Positions 51,764 to 60,762 of a stretch of DNA of 64,000 nt are shown piece after piece (position 1 is the first letter of the stretch; each line of letters starts with the position of its first letter). The DNA lies in contig NZ_BAABCJ010000001.1 in assembly GCF_039538765.1 (NCBI RefSeq), forward strand, positions 1,054,001 to 1,118,000, written 5' to 3'. The notes under the pieces were generated by a model. It had not been told where the DNA came from. It saw only the letters and a program-made list of their open reading frames with translations, and made no database searches. The translations under genes were made by a program, and so were the position numbers. Source of the stretch: Zhihengliuella alba. Its GTDB lineage: Bacteria; Actinomycetota; Actinomycetes; Actinomycetales; Micrococcaceae.

Positions 51764-52966
51764 ATGAGTACCTTCTCCATCGTCAACGCGCACGTCGTCC
51801 CCATCGAGGGCGGAACCACCGGCGGCGCGCCCTTCGACGGGACCGTGGTGGTCCGCGACGGTCGCATCGCGGCGGCCGGGGCCGACGTGGTCCCCGAGGG
51901 CGAGATGATCGACGCCGGGGGCCAGTGGCTGCTGCCCGGCTTCGTGGACGCCCACGTCCACCTGGGCATGGACCCGGAGGGCGAGAACGCCTCCACGGCC
52001 GACGTGAACGAGATGACCGACCCGGTCACGGCCGCGGCGCGGGCGATCGACGCCGTGGACCCGTTCGACCCCGGGTTCGACGACGCGCTCACCGGCGGCG
52101 TGACCACCGTGAACGTCAATCCGGGCTCCGGGAACCCGGTCGGCGGGCTCGCCGTCGCCCTGCACACGCACGGCCGCTACCTCGAGGAGATGGTGCTGCG
52201 CTCCCCCAGCGGGCTGAAGTCCGCCCTCGGCGAGAACCCCAAGCGGGTCTACGGCGAGAAGAAGCAGACGCCGTCCACGCGGCTGGGCACGGCGATGGTC
52301 ATCCGCCAGGCCTTCATCGAGGCCCAGGACTACCTGCGGGCGCGGAAGGCCGACGACACCACACCCCGGGACGCCCGGCTGGAGGCCCTGGGCCAGGTGC
52401 TCCAGCGCGAGATCCCCTGGCGCCAGCACTGCCACCGGGCGGACGACATCGCGACCGCGCTGCGCATCGCCGACGAGTTCGGGTACGAGCTGGTGCTCGA
52501 CCACGGCACCGAGGCGCACGTGCTCGCGGACGTGCTCGCCGAGCGCGGGACGCCGGTGCTGATCGGGCCCCTGTTCACCACCAAGTCCAAGGTGGAGCTG
52601 CGCGGGCGCTCCCTGGCGAACCCGGGGAGGCTGGCCGCCGCGGGCGTCGACATCTCGATCATCACGGACCATCCGGTGGTGCCGATCCACTTCCTGGTCC
52701 ACCAGGCGACGCTGTCGGTGAAGGAGGGGCTGGATCCGGTGACCGCGCTGCGCTCCATCACCATCAACCCGGCCCGGGTGCTGGGCCTCGCGGACCGGAT
52801 CGGCTCGATCGAGCCCGGCAAGGACGCCGACCTGGTGCTCTGGTCCGGCGACCCGCTCGACGTCATGCAGCGCGCCCGCCGCGTGTTCATCGGCGGGCGG
52901 ACGGTGATGGAGTACGACGACGACGCCCGCGCCCCGCGCGTCGCCGCCCGCAGCGCCATCTCCTAG
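51764..52966 (+). CDS. Amidohydrolase family protein
   Basis: The 400-residue TIM-barrel metallohydrolase has the metal-binding PGFVDAHVHLGM at residues ~58-69, LVLDHGTEAHVLADVL, and DISIITDHPVVP with the catalytic Asp region. It resembles imidazolonepropionase-like hydrolases, but the substrate is undefined. It has AAAGGACTGCTGA upstream, a clear ribosome site, unlike its leaderless neighbours. The stop TAG is the first part of the -10 of the next gene. Confidence 0.87.
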   Translation: MSTFSIVNAHVVPIEGGTTGGAPFDGTVVVRDGRIAAAGADVVPEGEMIDAGGQWLLPGFVDAHVHLGMDPEGENASTADVNEMTDPVTAAARAIDAVDPFDPGFDDALTGGVTTVNVNPGSGNPVGGLAVALHTHGRYLEEMVLRSPSGLKSALGENPKRVYGEKKQTPSTRLGTAMVIRQAFIEAQDYLRARKADDTTPRDARLEALGQVLQREIPWRQHCHRADDIATALRIADEFGYELVLDHGTEAHVLADVLAERGTPVLIGPLFTTKSKVELRGRSLANPGRLAAAGVDISIITDHPVVPIHFLVHQATLSVKEGLDPVTALRSITINPARVLGLADRIGSIEPGKDADLVLWSGDPLDVMQRARRVFIGGRTVMEYDDDARAPRVAARSAIS

Positions 52967-52975
52967 GCTGGACCC

Positions 52976-54001
52976 GTGGAAACAGCGAAACGGACCTCGC
53001 CGCACCCTGGCCAGTCTCCCAGGCCGCGGCTCGTCATCCAGACGATCGACGGCGCGCCGAAGCCGTACAACGCCGCCGCCATCGAGGACCTGGCCGACGT
53101 GGTGTACACCACGCCGGACGGGCTCGGGACGGCACTGCCGGACGCCGATGCGCTGCTCCTCTGGACACGCTTCGCCGGTGTGCTGCAACGGGCCTGGCCT
53201 GCCGCACACCGACTGCAGTGGGTCCACGTGGCCGCCGCCGGCGTCGACTCAGTGCTCTTCGACGGCCTCCGGGACGCACCGGTCAGCGTCACCAATGCTC
53301 ACGGCGTCTACGACGCGCCGATCGCCGAATTCGTGCTCGGCGCGGTGCTGGCCCACGACAAGCAGCTCCACGTCAGCAAGGGCTTCCAGCGCGTCGGGGA
53401 ATGGCGACGCCGCGAGCTGACGCGCACCGCCGGCCAGCGGGTGCTCATCGTGGGCACGGGCGGCATCGGACGGGCCACGGCCCGCCTCCTCTCCGCCGTC
53501 GGACTCGAGGTGCGCGGGGCCGGGCGCACCGAGCGCGACGACGATCCGGACTTCGGCACCGTCGTCCCCAGCTCCGAGCTCGCGGAGCACGCCGGCTGGG
53601 CCGACCATCTGGTCCTCATCGCGCCACTGACACCGGACACCCGGGGCGTCGTGGACGCGCGGGTCCTCGCCGCGATGAAGCCCTCGGCCCACCTGATCAA
53701 CGTCGGCAGGGGCGCCCTCGTGGACGAGCCGGCCCTCGTGCAGGCCCTCCAGACCGATCAGATCGCCGCGGCCTCACTGGATGTCTTCGCCACCGAGCCC
53801 CTGCCGGAGGAGCACCCGTTCTGGAGGATGGACAGCGTCCACGTCTCGGCTCACATGTGCGGCGACGTCACGGGCTGGCAGGACGCCGTCGCGGATCAGT
53901 TCCTCGAGAACCTGCACCGCTTCGTCGAGGGCCGGGAACTGAGGAACCCGGTGGACAAGGAACGCGGGTACGCCCAGAAGGTGCCCGTCCCGGCGTCCTG
54001 A
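52976..54001 (+). CDS. D-isomer-specific 2-hydroxyacid dehydrogenase
   Basis: The 341-residue NAD(P)-dependent oxidoreductase has the nucleotide loop VLIVGTGGIGRATARLL and NVGRGALVDEPALVQAL with catalytic Arg, then ATEPLPEEHPFWRMD and a His-containing SAHM segment. The substrate is unknown; glyoxylate, hydroxypyruvate or phenylpyruvate reductase activity is possible. TAGGCT (52964-52969) overlaps the preceding stop codon and ends six bases before GTG 52976, so transcription can start at the start codon. Confidence 0.88.
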   Translation: METAKRTSPHPGQSPRPRLVIQTIDGAPKPYNAAAIEDLADVVYTTPDGLGTALPDADALLLWTRFAGVLQRAWPAAHRLQWVHVAAAGVDSVLFDGLRDAPVSVTNAHGVYDAPIAEFVLGAVLAHDKQLHVSKGFQRVGEWRRRELTRTAGQRVLIVGTGGIGRATARLLSAVGLEVRGAGRTERDDDPDFGTVVPSSELAEHAGWADHLVLIAPLTPDTRGVVDARVLAAMKPSAHLINVGRGALVDEPALVQALQTDQIAAASLDVFATEPLPEEHPFWRMDSVHVSAHMCGDVTGWQDAVADQFLENLHRFVEGRELRNPVDKERGYAQKVPVPAS

Positions 54002-54075
54002 CCAACACGGCCGCAACGCCGCCTGGGGCGCTCCCCCGGCCGAGTACGTCTGGTCACGGCACGGGCAGCTGGGGC

Positions 54076-54121
54076 GACGGGCGGGACGGAAGGGACGGGC
54101 GGGACGGAAGGGACGGGCGGG
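54076..54121. repeat. 18-bp tandem repeat, 2.5 copies
   Basis: GACGGGCGGGACGGAAGG repeats at 54076-54093 and 54094-54111, with ten more bases of the unit to 54121. It fills the gap between two convergent genes. Confidence 0.85.
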
Positions 54122-54127
54122 CCTCCC

Positions 54128-54727
54128 CTACGGCGCCGGCTTCCCGCGGCGTCCGCGCCGCCGCGGCGAGAAGAAGGCCCCGGTCCGTGGCGCGTACGCG
54201 TACCAGCGCTCGCCGGGCGCGGGGGCGTTGCGCTCCGGGTAGAGATCGTCGCGGAGCCTCTCCTCCAGACGCTCGAAGGCGGCGACGACGTCCGGCGAGC
54301 CCGGCCGCGAACTGGCGAGGCGCAGCTTCCGCGGCGGCAGGTGGAGGGGCACCTGCGCATCGGGGTCGTCCAGCTCGATGCAGTACCCGGCGCCCAGCTC
54401 CTCGGCGACGCGGGTCGCCAGGGCGACGAGCTGGCGCTGCTGCTCCGTGGCCTCGGCGACGTCGGCATCGGTGCCCGCGTCGAGGTCGGCATCGTCACCG
54501 CCCATCGCGGCACTGGAGCGCGCCTCCCAGCGCGCCTCCCAGTCCCTGAGCTCCGAGACGAGCTCGGCGGGCAGGGCCGTCTCCTCGTAGTCGAGCGGGA
54601 ACGGCCACCAGAGCAGCGAGCCGGCCCACCCCGGGAAGCACCGCAGCGGCGGGCGCGCCGAACCCCCGGGGCCCGGCGCGGCCGGACGCCGACGGCGCAG
54701 GAAGCGCCCGAATCCGAAGCCTGCCAC
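54128..54727 (-). CDS. Hypothetical protein
   Basis: The 199-residue protein has no known family. An Arg/Pro/Gly-rich N-terminus leads to WWPFPLDYEETALPAELVSELRDWEARWEARS, then an acidic segment and a C-terminal Arg-rich tail (PRRRGRRGK). No transmembrane helix or cysteine cluster. It is next to metB with an 8-base gap on the same strand, so it is probably co-transcribed. Confidence 0.6.
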   Translation of the reverse strand: MAGFGFGRFLRRRRPAAPGPGGSARPPLRCFPGWAGSLLWWPFPLDYEETALPAELVSELRDWEARWEARSSAAMGGDDADLDAGTDADVAEATEQQRQLVALATRVAEELGAGYCIELDDPDAQVPLHLPPRKLRLASSRPGSPDVVAAFERLEERLRDDLYPERNAPAPGERWYAYAPRTGAFFSPRRRGRRGKPAP

Positions 54728-54735
54728 GACTGCGC

Positions 54736-55905
54736 CTAGGCCAGCTTCGCGAAGGCCTGCTCGAGGTCCGCGACGAGGTCCTCCGCCTCCTCGATGCCGA
54801 CGGACAGGCGCAACAGGTTCTCCGGCACCGCGAGCTCGGTGCCCTTCACGGACGCGTGCGTCATCTCCGACGGGTAATTCATCAGCGACTCGATGCCGCC
54901 GAGGGACTCCGCCAGCGTGAACAGCCGGGTGGACTCGGCGACGGTGCGGGCCGCCTCCGCGCCGCCGGCGAACTGCACCGACACCATGCCGCCGAAGCGC
55001 GTCATCTGCTTCTTCGCCAGCTCGTGCCCGGGGTGCCCCTCCAGCCCCGGGTACAGCACGTTCTCCACCTCCGGCCGCTCCAGCAGCCAGGCCGCGATCC
55101 GCTCGGCGTTGTCCGAGTGCCGGTCCATCCGCACGCCGAGCGTCTTGAGCCCGCGCGTGGTGAGGAACGCGTCCATCGGCCCGTTCACGCCGCCGGCGGC
55201 GAACTGCAGGAAGCCGATCTTCTCCGCCAGCGCGTCGTCGCGGACCACCACGGCGCCGCCGACGACGTCGGAGTGGCCGCCGATGTACTTGGTGGTGGAG
55301 TGGATGACGATGTCGGCACCGAGCGTCAGGGGCTGCTGGAGGTACGGGGACGCGAAGGTGTTGTCCACGACCAGCAGGGCGCCGGCATCGTGGGCGATCG
55401 CGGCGATCGCCTCGATGTCGGTGATCTTCATCAGCGGGTTGGACGGCGTCTCGAGCCAGACCAGCCGGGCGCCGGTCTCGGCGACGGCGGCCCGCACCGC
55501 GTCCAGGTCCGCCATGTCGACCGGGCGGTTGGCGACGCCCCAGTCCCCGAAGATCCTGCTGATCAGCCGGTAGGTTCCGCCGTAGGCGTCGTTGCCCAGG
55601 ACGATGCTGTCCCCCGGGCGCAGCACCGCGCGGATGATGGCGTCCTCGGCCGCCAGGCCGGAACCGAAGGTCAGGCCGTGGGTGCCCTGCTCCAGGGCGG
55701 CCAGCTGCTCCTGCAGCGAGTCGCGGGTGGGGTTCGTCCCGCGCCCGTACTCGTAGCCGTTGCGCAGGCCGCCGATGCCGTCCTGCGCGTACGTGGTGGA
55801 GAAGTGGACCGGCGGGACCACGGCCCCGGTGTGGCGCTCGGGCTCCTGCCCGGCGTGGATGGCCCGCGTGTTGAAGCCGGGCGTGGTGTTCTCTGCGTTG
55901 GTCAT
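54736..55905 (-). CDS. metB: Cystathionine gamma-synthase/lyase family protein
   Basis: The 389-residue PLP enzyme begins at ATG 55905 (MTNAENTTPGFNTRAIHAG). PLP Lys206 lies in IHSTTKYIGGHSDVVGG, and YEYGRGTNPTRDSL, NPLMKITD and LMNYPSEMTHASV are conserved. It lies directly after the cystathionine beta-synthase gene on the same strand. Together they can move sulfur from homocysteine to cysteine, so cystathionine gamma-lyase activity is at least as likely as gamma-synthase. Confidence 0.9.
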   Translation of the reverse strand: MTNAENTTPGFNTRAIHAGQEPERHTGAVVPPVHFSTTYAQDGIGGLRNGYEYGRGTNPTRDSLQEQLAALEQGTHGLTFGSGLAAEDAIIRAVLRPGDSIVLGNDAYGGTYRLISRIFGDWGVANRPVDMADLDAVRAAVAETGARLVWLETPSNPLMKITDIEAIAAIAHDAGALLVVDNTFASPYLQQPLTLGADIVIHSTTKYIGGHSDVVGGAVVVRDDALAEKIGFLQFAAGGVNGPMDAFLTTRGLKTLGVRMDRHSDNAERIAAWLLERPEVENVLYPGLEGHPGHELAKKQMTRFGGMVSVQFAGGAEAARTVAESTRLFTLAESLGGIESLMNYPSEMTHASVKGTELAVPENLLRLSVGIEEAEDLVADLEQAFAKLA

Positions 55906-55958
55906 GCTCTGCCGTCCTTCGGGATCGTGGCGGAATCGTGGAGGGTCGGGGCGGGCCG

Positions 55959-57389
55959 TCAACGGGTGGCGGCGGCGACGAGGTCCCGCCGCGCCAGCAC
56001 GCCGACGAGGTCGCCGTCCAGGGTGGCGAAGGCGACGTCCGTCTCGGCCAGCAGGCGGCGGGCGGCCTCCAGCGGCTGCCGCACGCCGATCAGCGCCGGC
56101 AGCCCGTCCAGGTGATCCGTGACCGGGGCGTTCAGGGGCGCCGCACCCGTGAAGACGGCCTCGGTCAGCCCCTGGGCCGTCGCCGCGCCGGCCACCTCGC
56201 CGAGCCGGACGCCGCCGGCCGCGGGCTGGCCGTCGAGCACGGGCAAGGCGGGCAGGGACGACTCGCGCAGCGCCTCCAGCGCCTCCCGCACGGTCGCGCC
56301 GGACCGCACATGCGGCAGTGCGCGGAGGCCCCCGTCGGGGCCGCCGTCAGGATCGTCCGCGACGAGGAGGGAGCGGACGGTCGGGCCGCCGTCGTTCCCG
56401 TCCTCCCCGGCCGGGTGCTGCTCCAGCGGGAAGCCGTGGCGGCCCATCCAGTCGTCGTTGAAGATCTTGGCGAGGTAGCCGCGGCCGCCGTCGGGCAGGA
56501 TGACCACCACCACGTCGTCCTCGGTCAGGTCCTGTGCCGCGCGCAGGGCCGCGACGACGGCCATGCCGGACGAGCCGCCGACCAGCAGGCCCTCCTCCCT
56601 GGCCAGGCGCCGCGTCATGGCGAAGGACTCGGCGTCCGTGACGGGGACGACCTCGTCCGCGACCTCCGGGTCGTAGTTGCCCGGCCACATGTCCTCGCCG
56701 ACGCCCTCGAGGAAGTAGGGGCGGCCCGTGCCGCCGGAGTAGACGGAGCCGTCCGGGTCCGCGCCGATGATCCGCACCGGGCCGGAGGGCCGGTCCCGGG
56801 AGACCTCCTTGAGGTAGCGGCCCGTGCCGGTGATGGTGCCGCCGGTGCCGGCACCGATCACGGCGTGGGTGATCCGCCCGTCGGTGTCGCGCCAGATCTC
56901 CGGGCCGGTGGTCTCGTAGTGGCTGGCCGGGGCGGCCGGGTTGGAGAACTGGTCCGGCTTGTAGGCGCCGGGGATCTCGCGGGTCAGCCGGTCCGAGACC
57001 CCGTAATAGGAGTACGGGGACTCCGGGGGGACGGACGAGGCCGTCACCACCACCTCGCCGCCGTAGGCGCGGAGGACGTCGCGCTTCTCCTCGCCCACCT
57101 TGTCCGGGGTGACGAAGACGGTCCGGTAGCCCTTCTGCTGCGCCACGAGGGCCAGGCCGACGCCGGTGTTGCCGGAGGTCGGCTCGACGACGGTGCCGCC
57201 GGGGCGCAGGGCGCCGGACTGCTCCGCCTCCTCGACCATCTTCAGGGCGATCCGGTCCTTGATGGATCCGCCGGGGTTCAGGTACTCGAGCTTGACCAGG
57301 ATGGTGGCGCGGAGCCCTTGGGTGACCTGGTTGAGGCGGACGAGGGGTGTGTCGCCGATCAGGTCGATCACGGAGTTGGCGTACTTCAT
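55959..57389 (-). CDS. cbs: Cystathionine beta-synthase with C-terminal CBS domains
   Basis: The 476-residue PLP enzyme has Lys44 in NPGGSIKDRIAL, SGNTGVGLAL, GAGTGGTITGTGRYLKE and SSGMAVVAALRAAQ. The last ~140 residues form two CBS domains (VREALEALRESSLPALPVLDGQ and APVTDHLDGLPALIGVRQPL), which bind S-adenosylmethionine or adenosine in related enzymes. It condenses serine and homocysteine. It is the first gene of a cbs-metB operon for reverse transsulfuration. Confidence 0.93.
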   Translation of the reverse strand: MKYANSVIDLIGDTPLVRLNQVTQGLRATILVKLEYLNPGGSIKDRIALKMVEEAEQSGALRPGGTVVEPTSGNTGVGLALVAQQKGYRTVFVTPDKVGEEKRDVLRAYGGEVVVTASSVPPESPYSYYGVSDRLTREIPGAYKPDQFSNPAAPASHYETTGPEIWRDTDGRITHAVIGAGTGGTITGTGRYLKEVSRDRPSGPVRIIGADPDGSVYSGGTGRPYFLEGVGEDMWPGNYDPEVADEVVPVTDAESFAMTRRLAREEGLLVGGSSGMAVVAALRAAQDLTEDDVVVVILPDGGRGYLAKIFNDDWMGRHGFPLEQHPAGEDGNDGGPTVRSLLVADDPDGGPDGGLRALPHVRSGATVREALEALRESSLPALPVLDGQPAAGGVRLGEVAGAATAQGLTEAVFTGAAPLNAPVTDHLDGLPALIGVRQPLEAARRLLAETDVAFATLDGDLVGVLARRDLVAAATR

Positions 57390-57508
57390 GGGCCCGACTC
57401 TACCGGCGGGGCCCCGCGCGGCCGAGGGCGAGGAAACGCTGGTTCACGCGCGTGGGCCCGGGCACACCGTGCGCCTTCCGGGGGGCGGCGGGGTGCATCA
57501 TAGAGGGC

Positions 57509-58606
57509 ATGACCGAGTCCCCCGCCCTGCCGCTGGCGCGCCCGGATGCCGAGGGCGTCTGGCGGCCGGGGCGGGCGTACGCGCTGCGGCCGACCCTCGG
57601 CGTCCTCCAGCGCGGCACCAGGGACCCGTGCGTGCGGGTGGGCGACCGCACGGCATGGCTGTGCTTCCGGACCCCGTCCGGGCCCGTCACCCTCCTCCTC
57701 CAGCACGACCCGCCCGTGCGCGGATCGGGCCGGGACCGCAGCAACCACGCGTCGGGGACACACGACCCCGGGCCCCACGACGACGACACCGGGCCGGGCG
57801 GCCCCGAGCAGGGTGCCGGCAGGGTGCGGTGGCGAGCTTGGGGCGACGGGGCGGCGGACCTGGCGGCCGAGCCGGGGCGGGTCGAGCGGCTCCTGGGTGC
57901 CGAGGACGACTGGTCCGGCCTGGACCGTCCCGACGTCGCGGCGTCCCTGCCGCGCGCCCTCCGCGAGGCCCGGCGCCGCGCCCCGGGGCTTCGTCTTCCG
58001 GCGACGGGCCGCGTTTTCGACGCGCTGGTGCCGGTGGTCCTGGAGCAGAAGGTCACCACCATCGAGGCCCGGCACGCCTGGCGGTACCTGGTGCGGCGCT
58101 TCGGCGATCCGGCGCCGGCCCCCGGGACGGCCGCCCTCCCGGAGGGTCTGCGGCTCCCGCTGACCGCCGCGCAGCTCCGTCGCGTGCCGTCCTGGGAGTG
58201 GCATGCGGCCCGCGTGGACGCCAAGCGCAGCCGTGCCCTGCTGCTGGCGGCCGAATCGGCTGCCGGGCTGGACCGCCTGGGCGCGCGCCGGATCCTCGAC
58301 GCCGCGGAGCACGACGCGGTCAGCCGGGCCATGCAGTCCATCCCGGGCATCGGGCCCTGGACCGTGGCGGAGACGCTGCAGCGCAGCCACGGCGCGCCGG
58401 ACACCGTGTCGGTCGGCGACTACCATCTGGCCGCGTACGTCGGTGCGGCCCTGACCGGGCGCAGGACGGACGACGCGGGGATGCTGCGGCTCCTGGAGCC
58501 CTGGCGGGGGCACCGCCAGCGGGTGGTGCGCCTGATCCAGGCCACGGGGTTCCGCAAGCCGACCTACGGGCCCCGGCTCGCACCGATGGACCACCGACGC
58601 CGCTAG
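57509..58606 (+). CDS. AlkA-like DNA-3-methyladenine glycosylase
   Basis: The ~365-residue protein has a C-terminal HhH-GPD domain: QSIPGIGPWTVAETLQ (helix-hairpin-helix) and SVGDYHLAAYVG, whose Asp matches the catalytic residue. It lacks the Ada methyltransferase domain. A ~30-residue Asp/Gly/Pro insertion (GPHDDDTGPGGPEQGA) lies in the N-terminal half. Members excise alkylated purines. CATCAT ends seven bases before ATG 57509, weakly matching the leaderless pattern. It is convergent with the acyl-CoA synthetase remnant. Confidence 0.83.
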   Translation: MTESPALPLARPDAEGVWRPGRAYALRPTLGVLQRGTRDPCVRVGDRTAWLCFRTPSGPVTLLLQHDPPVRGSGRDRSNHASGTHDPGPHDDDTGPGGPEQGAGRVRWRAWGDGAADLAAEPGRVERLLGAEDDWSGLDRPDVAASLPRALREARRRAPGLRLPATGRVFDALVPVVLEQKVTTIEARHAWRYLVRRFGDPAPAPGTAALPEGLRLPLTAAQLRRVPSWEWHAARVDAKRSRALLLAAESAAGLDRLGARRILDAAEHDAVSRAMQSIPGIGPWTVAETLQRSHGAPDTVSVGDYHLAAYVGAALTGRRTDDAGMLRLLEPWRGHRQRVVRLIQATGFRKPTYGPRLAPMDHRRR

Positions 58607-58670
58607 AGCACCGCCAGACCGACGCCCCCCCTTGACCGACGCCTGACCAACGCCCGAACCGGGGACCGGA

Positions 58671-59177
58671 CTAGGCGCTGTCCCGGCTCCGGACGACGTC
58701 GAGCGCCTCCTGGCGCATCTCCACCTTGCGCACCTTCCCCGAGACCGTCATGGGGAAGCTGGAGCGGATCTGCACGTAGCGCGGGATCTTGTAGTGCGCG
58801 ATCCTGCCGCGGCAGTACTCCCGCAGCTCCTCGGCCGTGAGCTCGGCGGCGCCCTCGTGCGGGATGATGCACGCCATCACCTCCTCGCCGTAGCGCTCGT
58901 CCGGCACGCCGATCACCTGCACGTCCTGGATGTCCGGGTGCCGGTGCAGGAACTCCTCGATCTCGCGGGGCGAGATGTTCTCGCCGCCGCGGATGATGAG
59001 GTCCTTGATGCGCCCCTCGATGCGGACGTAGCCGTCGTCGTCCATGACGGCGAGGTCGCCGGTGTGCATCCAGCCGTCGGCGTCGATGGCGGCCTCCGTC
59101 TTCTCCGGCTCGCCCCAATAGCCGCGCATCACGGCGTAGCCGCGCGTGCACAGCTCGCCGGCCTCCCCGCGGGCCAC
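58671..59177 (-). pseudogene. 5'-truncated AMP-dependent acyl-CoA synthetase
   Basis: The 168-residue frame is the C-terminal part of an AMP-binding acyl-CoA synthetase: GYWGEPEKTEAAIDADGWMHTGDLAVMDDDGYVRIEGRIKDLIIRGGENI then PREIEEFL and the FPMTVSGKVRKVEM lysine motif. Full enzymes are ~550 residues, so about two thirds, including the AMP-binding P-loop, are missing upstream. Homology extends back only to about 59190 (AGETVARGEAGELCTRGY), after which the sequence becomes repeat-rich and unrelated. It is a decayed remnant, probably non-functional. Confidence 0.85.
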
Positions 59178-59267
59178 GGTCTCCCCGGCTCGTCCAGGAG
59201 GGGCAGGTCCGTGGGCCCGGCCGTGCAGGCTGCGCCCGCCGGAGCCGTCCGGGCCGGGGCCTCCGCG

Positions 59268-59307
59268 GCGCGGGAGGTCCGGGGCGGGCGCGGGAGGTCT
59301 GGGGTGG
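59268..59307. repeat. Two-copy 20-bp imperfect tandem repeat
   Basis: GCGCGGGAGGTCCGGGGCGG (59268-59287) is followed by GCGCGGGAGGTCTGGGGTGG (59288-59307), two mismatches. It lies upstream of the acyl-CoA synthetase remnant. Confidence 0.7.
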
Positions 59308-59413
59308 GGCGGGGCGTTCGGGTGTGCGGCATCATCGGCTCCGGATCGACGGACGTCAGTGTGATCCAGACCATAGCAGCGGCCGATCCCGGATGTTAAT
59401 AGCCGCTAACGCC

Positions 59414-59464
59414 GGCGCCGCGCTGCTTCCGGGCTGGCGCCGCGCTGATTCCGGACTGGCGCCG
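59414..59464. repeat. 22-bp imperfect tandem repeat, 2.3 copies
   Basis: GGCGCCGCGCTGCTTCCGGGCT (59414-59435), a near copy (59436-59457, two mismatches) and GGCGCCG (59458-59464). The 59191-59545 gap holds only these repeats and no gene I can support. Confidence 0.75.
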
Positions 59465-59545
59465 TGCCGCTGCGGGCGGCTCCGGCGGGCCTGCTGCCGG
59501 CCCGGGTGCGCCCGCCGAGCCGCGGGACGGCAAGTGGCCCGGTGC

Positions 59546-59914
59546 CTACTCGGCGGCGCCGCCCTCGGCGATCTCGGCGCGGACCGCGTCCATGTCCAGG
59601 CCCTTGACGGCGTCGACGAGCCCGGCGAGGGTCCCGGCGTCGACGGCGCCGGGCTGCGAGTAGACCAGCACCTGGTCGCGGAACGCCATGAGCGTCGGGA
59701 TGGAGGTGATCGCCGCTGCGGCCGCGAGCTCCTGCTCCGCCTCGGTGTCCACCTTGCCGAAGACGATGTCCGGATGCTGCTCCGAGACGGCGGAGTAGAC
59801 CGGTGCGAACGCCTGGCAGGGCCGGCACCAGCCGGCCCAGAAGTCGATGAAGACGATCTCGTGGTCCTCGAGGGTCTGGCCGAAGTCGGCCTGGGTGATG
59901 TCTACGGTTGCCAT
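59546..59914 (-). CDS. trxA: Thioredoxin
   Basis: The 122-residue protein has redox-active Cys30 and Cys33 in FWAGWCRPCQAF, a variant of WCGPC with Arg in the second position, and the cis-proline ITSIPTLMAF. ATG 59914 is chosen because it begins at the family start (MATVDITQADF). TACCGT ends six bases upstream (leaderless type). An upstream extension is open but unlikely. Confidence 0.9.
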   Translation of the reverse strand: MATVDITQADFGQTLEDHEIVFIDFWAGWCRPCQAFAPVYSAVSEQHPDIVFGKVDTEAEQELAAAAAITSIPTLMAFRDQVLVYSQPGAVDAGTLAGLVDAVKGLDMDAVRAEIAEGGAAE

Positions 59915-60052
59915 GGCTCCACGGTACTCGCGCCCGGCTCCCGTCGTCGGCGACTTGTCCACAGGCGGGTGGGCAGCTCTGGCCCAGGGCGGGCGACACG
60001 CCTAGCGTTCTGGACGATCACTCCACCGCCTGCGACCCCGCTAGGAGGGGCC

Positions 60053-60457
60053 ATGAGCCGCTGCTCGCTCCTGTTCATCATCGACGAGGCGCCCCTGTCC
60101 GGGGCGATCCGCCAGTCCATCGACCTGGCGCTGCGCTACCGCGAGGACTTCCCCCTCGGCCTGCCGGTGGAGTCGGAGGAGCTCTACGCGTTCGGCGAGG
60201 CCGAGCGCATCCAGGAGCGGATCCGCCCGCTGCGTCCCTCCCGGTCTGGCGACTCGGCGGAGACGAGCCTGGGGCCCGTCCATGCGATCTGGCGCGGCGG
60301 CGGCTGGCTGACCCCCGGATCCTGCCCGCCCCCGCCGCCGGAGGACAACGGGGCCACGGCCTGGCAGTGGGCGCACTACAACGCGGTGATGGACGCTCCG
60401 CCGAGGTCCTACCTGGTGCTGTGGGATCTGCGTCTGGCCGACGAGCTCGCCGCCTGA
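60053..60457 (+). CDS. Hypothetical protein
   Basis: The 134-residue soluble protein starts at ATG 60053 with AGGAGGGGCC upstream. Trp-rich central segment (HAIWRGGGWLTPGSCPPPPPEDNGATAWQWAHYNAVM), no transmembrane segment, and no known family. It is divergent from trxA and convergent with tRNA-Tyr. Confidence 0.6.
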   Translation: MSRCSLLFIIDEAPLSGAIRQSIDLALRYREDFPLGLPVESEELYAFGEAERIQERIRPLRPSRSGDSAETSLGPVHAIWRGGGWLTPGSCPPPPPEDNGATAWQWAHYNAVMDAPPRSYLVLWDLRLADELAA

Positions 60458-60523
60458 GCGCCGGTCCGTTCCAGCGCCGGGGCCGGTGCGCGGAGCCGGC
60501 CCCGGGAACAGGCTCCGGAGACA

Positions 60524-60561
60524 CGAATGGCCCCGCTTCCTGGTGGAAGCGGAGCCATTCG
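60524..60561 (-). terminator. Terminator after tRNA-Tyr
   Basis: CGAATGGC and CCGCTTCC (60524-60540) pair with GGAAGCGG and GCCATTCG (60545-60561), 16 bp with one mismatch, around TGGT. It is adjacent to the tRNA 3' end on the minus strand. Confidence 0.85.
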
Positions 60562-60568
60562 AACCGGG

Positions 60569-60650
60569 TGGCAGATGAGGGATTCGAACCCCCGTAGGCA
60601 TTGCCAGCTGATTTACAGTCAGCCCCCTTTGGCCGCTCGGGTAATCTGCC
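60569..60650 (-). tRNA. tRNA-Tyr (anticodon GTA)
   Basis: The 82-base cloverleaf with long variable arm starts GGCAGAT and ends ATCTGCCA. The anticodon loop is CTGTAAA and the T-arm contains GGTTCGAATCC. The long variable arm fits a type II tRNA. Confidence 0.95.
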
Positions 60651-60762
60651 CGGTGTTCCCTCGGGAACGAGAAAATACTCTACCGAACTTTGCCAGCAGA
60701 ATCGAATCGTGCGATCCCGGTACCCTTGGACGCAGACACCAACCCGATCCGAAAGGTGAGTC

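Noticed and set aside
54076..54121. CRISPR-like array
   Set aside because: The units are directly adjacent with no spacers, and no cas gene is present. It is a plain tandem repeat.
60569..60650. tRNA-Tyr as the integration site of the mobile element
   Set aside because: yajQ, a conserved chromosomal gene, lies between the tRNA and the integrase. No tRNA 3'-end copy was seen next to the integrase.
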